Positions 61,766 through 64,000 of a DNA stretch of 64,000 bases are shown here, piece after piece. The translations under genes and the position numbers were made by a program. The stretch spans positions 1-64,000 of the forward strand of contig NZ_JADEKP010000009.1 in assembly GCF_015234215.1 (NCBI RefSeq), given 5' to 3'. Each line of letters starts with the position of its first letter. Position 1 is the first letter of the stretch. Source of the stretch: Clostridium chrysemydis (GTDB lineage: Bacteria; Bacillota; Clostridia; Clostridiales; Clostridiaceae). The notes under the pieces were generated by a model. It saw only the letters and a program-made list of their open reading frames with translations. It had not been told where the DNA came from and ran no database searches.

Positions 61766-64000
61766 ATGAGTAACAAAAGGAAAAGGTTTTTTAGGAATTT
61801 ATCAATAGTTATAACTTTAAGTTTTTTAGTAAGTTTACTATTTCCAAATGTTGTAGCAAATGCTGCTTCAAATAATATTAAAGACAATTTAGAAATTTCT
61901 ATAACTAGCAATAAAGATAAGGTTGAGTCAGGAAGGCAGATTGAGTTTAAACTAGAATATAGAGTTACAGGGGGACAAGGATCCTTAAAGGAAGGTGATA
62001 TCTTAGAATTTGAATTACCAGATGATTTTACAGATATAAAACCATCATATCCTAAAGAACATTTTAAAGAAGTTACTGTTTCTGGAAATACTGTTAAGGC
62101 TGTATTTGGTAAAGGTGCAGAAACAGCTTTAGCTGGATACCTAACTATAAAAGCAAATGCAAAAGACGTAGACAAGCCTAAAGATGAAAAGGTAACTGTA
62201 AATGTTAGTGGAATAGTTAAAACTTTAGATGTGCAAATAGTTCCTGACCCAAACAAAGGGGGAAGTGGTGGAGCAACTGATAGACAACTTATAAAGAGTG
62301 TTGATGGTGCATTTTCTTATGAAGACGGTAAGCTTTTAGCAAATATAAGTAAACCTGCACTAGGTAAAGTTCAAAAATACACAGTATATGTTAACGAGAA
62401 ATATGATACTATGTATGATGCTGTTTTTAGCGACAAGCTACCAGATGGAAGTGTGCTTTTAAAAGATTCAATAAAAATATTTGAAGAACCTAATGGTGGT
62501 CAAAGTAGAGATGTAACAAGTGAATTTAGAAATAGAACAGCCCCTGGGGTTGATACTTTAAACATAAATTTTGGAACTACAAATAACAAATATAGAATTC
62601 AGTATTCAACTAGATATACAAAAGAGTTAGATAAATATATAAATACATCTTATTTAACTCAATATAATAAACCTAAAATAGAGAGCTCAACTATAGTAAG
62701 ACCGACTGAAAAAGATGATATGATTTCAAAAGGTTATACTAGTGATAATAGGGTTGAAAATGAAGATGGAACTAATTCTTATTATGTAAGTAATACTGGA
62801 GATATAGTTAATTATAAAATTTCAGTTAATCCTAATAACGGAAATATGAAAAATGCCGTGTTAGAAGATGTTTTCCCAAAGGGAATGGAGATAGTTAAAA
62901 ATTCATTAAGCATTTATCAAATAGATGAAAATGGTAACTTTTCATGGGTTACAGATAATTTTAAAGATAAAACAAAAATTGAAAATGGGAAGTTAACTAT
63001 AGACTTTGGAAATTCTGATAAAAATTATACTGTAAATTACAAGCTTAAAGTAATTGATAGGTATAAAGAATACAAAAATGATGCAACTATAACTTATAGT
63101 GGTAAGAATCAAGAATCAGATGCAACTATAAGCTATGAGAGAAATGCAGGAGCAATAAATGCAAAAAAATTAGTAGATAAGACTGAAATTTTAAAAGGTG
63201 ATGATCAAATAGTTACATACACTATTGATTTTGATTGTTTCGGGTATTTTAATCAGAATTATTTAAAAATAGAAGATAATTTAGATAGTAGAGTAAAAAT
63301 TTTAGATATAGAAGTTCCTAAAGAATTTACAGCAAGTACTTCAGGAAATAAAATAACGGTAGTAAATGATAAAGGTTCTATAGAGTATGGTGCGGACCTT
63401 TCAATAAAAATTAAAGTAGATTTTAGTAAAGTTCCAAACGGTACTACTATCGAAAACGTAGCTAAAATTGATAAAACTAATACAAATAAGGTCCAAACTA
63501 AAAAAGGTTATGCTTTTTCTTTTAAAAAAGTAGATAGTTTAACTAAAGCTCCTTTAAGTAGAGCAAAGTTTGAAGTTCTAGATAAAGATAAAAATATTAT
63601 AAAAACTTTAGTTTCAGATGAAAATGGAGTTGTTAAAGGAGATTTAGATAGCTATGGTGATTATTATCTAAAGGAAGTAGAGGCACCAAATGGATACAAT
63701 TTAGATAATAAAGAAGTAAGTTTTAAAGTAGGTAGTTCAGATATAGGAACTATTTTAGAATTAAAAGATGTTGAAAATAGCATAAAAACAGGTTCTGTAA
63801 CTTTAACTAAAGAAGATAGTATAACTAAAAAGCCTTTAAAAGGAGCAAGTTTTAAATTATATAACGATAAAGATGAAGTTATAAATACATCTGAAACAGA
63901 CGAAAACGGAAAAATAAATTTAGATAATTTAAGACCAGGAAAATATTACTTCAAAGAAAGCACAGCGCCTAAAGGATATAATATTTCAAATGATAAATAT
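61766..64000 (+). CDS. Large secreted surface adhesin with SpaA/Cna-B repeats (partial, runs off window)
   Basis: Open from ATG 61766 to the window end, at least 745 codons. The N-terminus (basic RKRFFRN, hydrophobic core SIVITLSFLVSLLF, cleavage near VVANAA at 33-35) is a signal peptide. Residues about 37-180 look like an adhesin Ig-like domain (ISITSNKDKVESGRQIEFKL), followed by further beta-rich modules to about 590 with repeated ITYSGK and VEDVF/IEDNL-type strands. From about 588 come SpaA-type prealbumin repeats: YAFSFKKVDSLTKAPLSRA with YYLKEVEAPNGY, then SVTLTKEDSITKKPLKGA with YYFKESTAPKGY. Their Lys and Glu form isopeptide bonds. An LPXTG anchor would lie beyond the window. Ribosome site AAGGGGGATAATCTAT. 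Confidence 0.9.
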   Translation, partial: MSNKRKRFFRNLSIVITLSFLVSLLFPNVVANAASNNIKDNLEISITSNKDKVESGRQIEFKLEYRVTGGQGSLKEGDILEFELPDDFTDIKPSYPKEHFKEVTVSGNTVKAVFGKGAETALAGYLTIKANAKDVDKPKDEKVTVNVSGIVKTLDVQIVPDPNKGGSGGATDRQLIKSVDGAFSYEDGKLLANISKPALGKVQKYTVYVNEKYDTMYDAVFSDKLPDGSVLLKDSIKIFEEPNGGQSRDVTSEFRNRTAPGVDTLNINFGTTNNKYRIQYSTRYTKELDKYINTSYLTQYNKPKIESSTIVRPTEKDDMISKGYTSDNRVENEDGTNSYYVSNTGDIVNYKISVNPNNGNMKNAVLEDVFPKGMEIVKNSLSIYQIDENGNFSWVTDNFKDKTKIENGKLTIDFGNSDKNYTVNYKLKVIDRYKEYKNDATITYSGKNQESDATISYERNAGAINAKKLVDKTEILKGDDQIVTYTIDFDCFGYFNQNYLKIEDNLDSRVKILDIEVPKEFTASTSGNKITVVNDKGSIEYGADLSIKIKVDFSKVPNGTTIENVAKIDKTNTNKVQTKKGYAFSFKKVDSLTKAPLSRAKFEVLDKDKNIIKTLVSDENGVVKGDLDSYGDYYLKEVEAPNGYNLDNKEVSFKVGSSDIGTILELKDVENSIKTGSVTLTKEDSITKKPLKGASFKLYNDKDEVINTSETDENGKINLDNLRPGKYYFKESTAPKGYNISNDKY

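Noticed and set aside
61762-62256. A 164-codon minus-strand frame opposite the adhesin start
   Set aside because: The plus strand has a ribosome site, signal peptide and an open frame to the window end; the antisense frame has none of these.
1-64000. tRNA, rRNA and CRISPR arrays
   Set aside because: No segment shows GTTCRANYC-type T-loop motifs with a cloverleaf, rRNA signatures or regularly spaced short repeats.

Overview
The window is AT-rich DNA (roughly 28% GC by eye). It uses GGAGG-type ribosome binding sites, frequent TTG/GTG starts and short spacers, and intergenic hairpin-plus-T-run terminators are abundant. Gene content (SNF-type MetP/MetS transporter, Gram-positive SOS box, CoA-disulfide-reductase/rhodanese fusion, C_GCAxxG_C_C protein, c-di-GMP-II riboswitches, Cna-B/SpaA surface protein) points to a Clostridium-like Firmicute. 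I cannot name a species. No rRNA, tRNA or CRISPR array was seen.

Layout. 0-4.5 kb: a two-component/ABC exporter module of the lantibiotic- or antimicrobial-peptide-resistance type (regulator, ATPase, two permeases, kinase), with an 11-bp direct repeat before the ABC genes. 4.7-9.3 kb: a NERD nuclease-domain protein, small membrane proteins and a stand-alone PLD/helicase/DUF3427-like protein. 9.5-12.9 kb: an NSS amino-acid transporter with its small subunit, then a LexA-box-controlled Y-family polymerase with a small partner. 13-17 kb: an ABC ATPase fused in frame to a permease remnant, then glpF-glpK behind a cre site and a leader terminator. 17-26 kb: small hypothetical genes, an ABC-2 exporter trio, a dead IS1595-like element, a HELTH-motif protein, a nucleoside deoxyribosyltransferase-like gene and two paralogous small genes.

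26.3-44.7 kb is a continuous plus-strand maltodextrin/glycogen island: MsmK-type ATPase, PucR-like regulator, MalE-F-G, GH13, LacI-type regulator, GH31, MalQ, phosphorylase, amylo-1,6-glucosidase-like enzyme and type I pullulanase. Matching LacI-type operators precede malE and the regulator gene. None of the hydrolases has a signal peptide, so oligosaccharides are imported intact and debranched and phosphorolysed inside the cell.

44.8-59 kb: a membrane GGDEF-EAL protein, 1.15 kb of non-coding DNA with two orphan terminators, cardiolipin synthase, an amidase, a flavoprotein, a YitT protein and tandem lipoproteins. A sulfur-relay regulon follows: an ArsR repressor, an 819-residue CoADR-rhodanese-TusA-DsrE fusion, a rhodanese and a C_GCAxxG_C_C protein. 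Two 22-bp operators with near-identical half-sites precede its two transcription units.

59-64 kb ends with a chemoreceptor and then the most striking element: four consecutive c-di-GMP-II riboswitch aptamers (61191-61676), each followed by its own intrinsic terminator. They lie in front of a large secreted adhesin with SpaA/Cna-B repeats that runs off the window. Each terminator uses the 3' strand of its aptamer's closing helix, so the array looks like four ON switches in series, making adhesin expression depend on high c-di-GMP.
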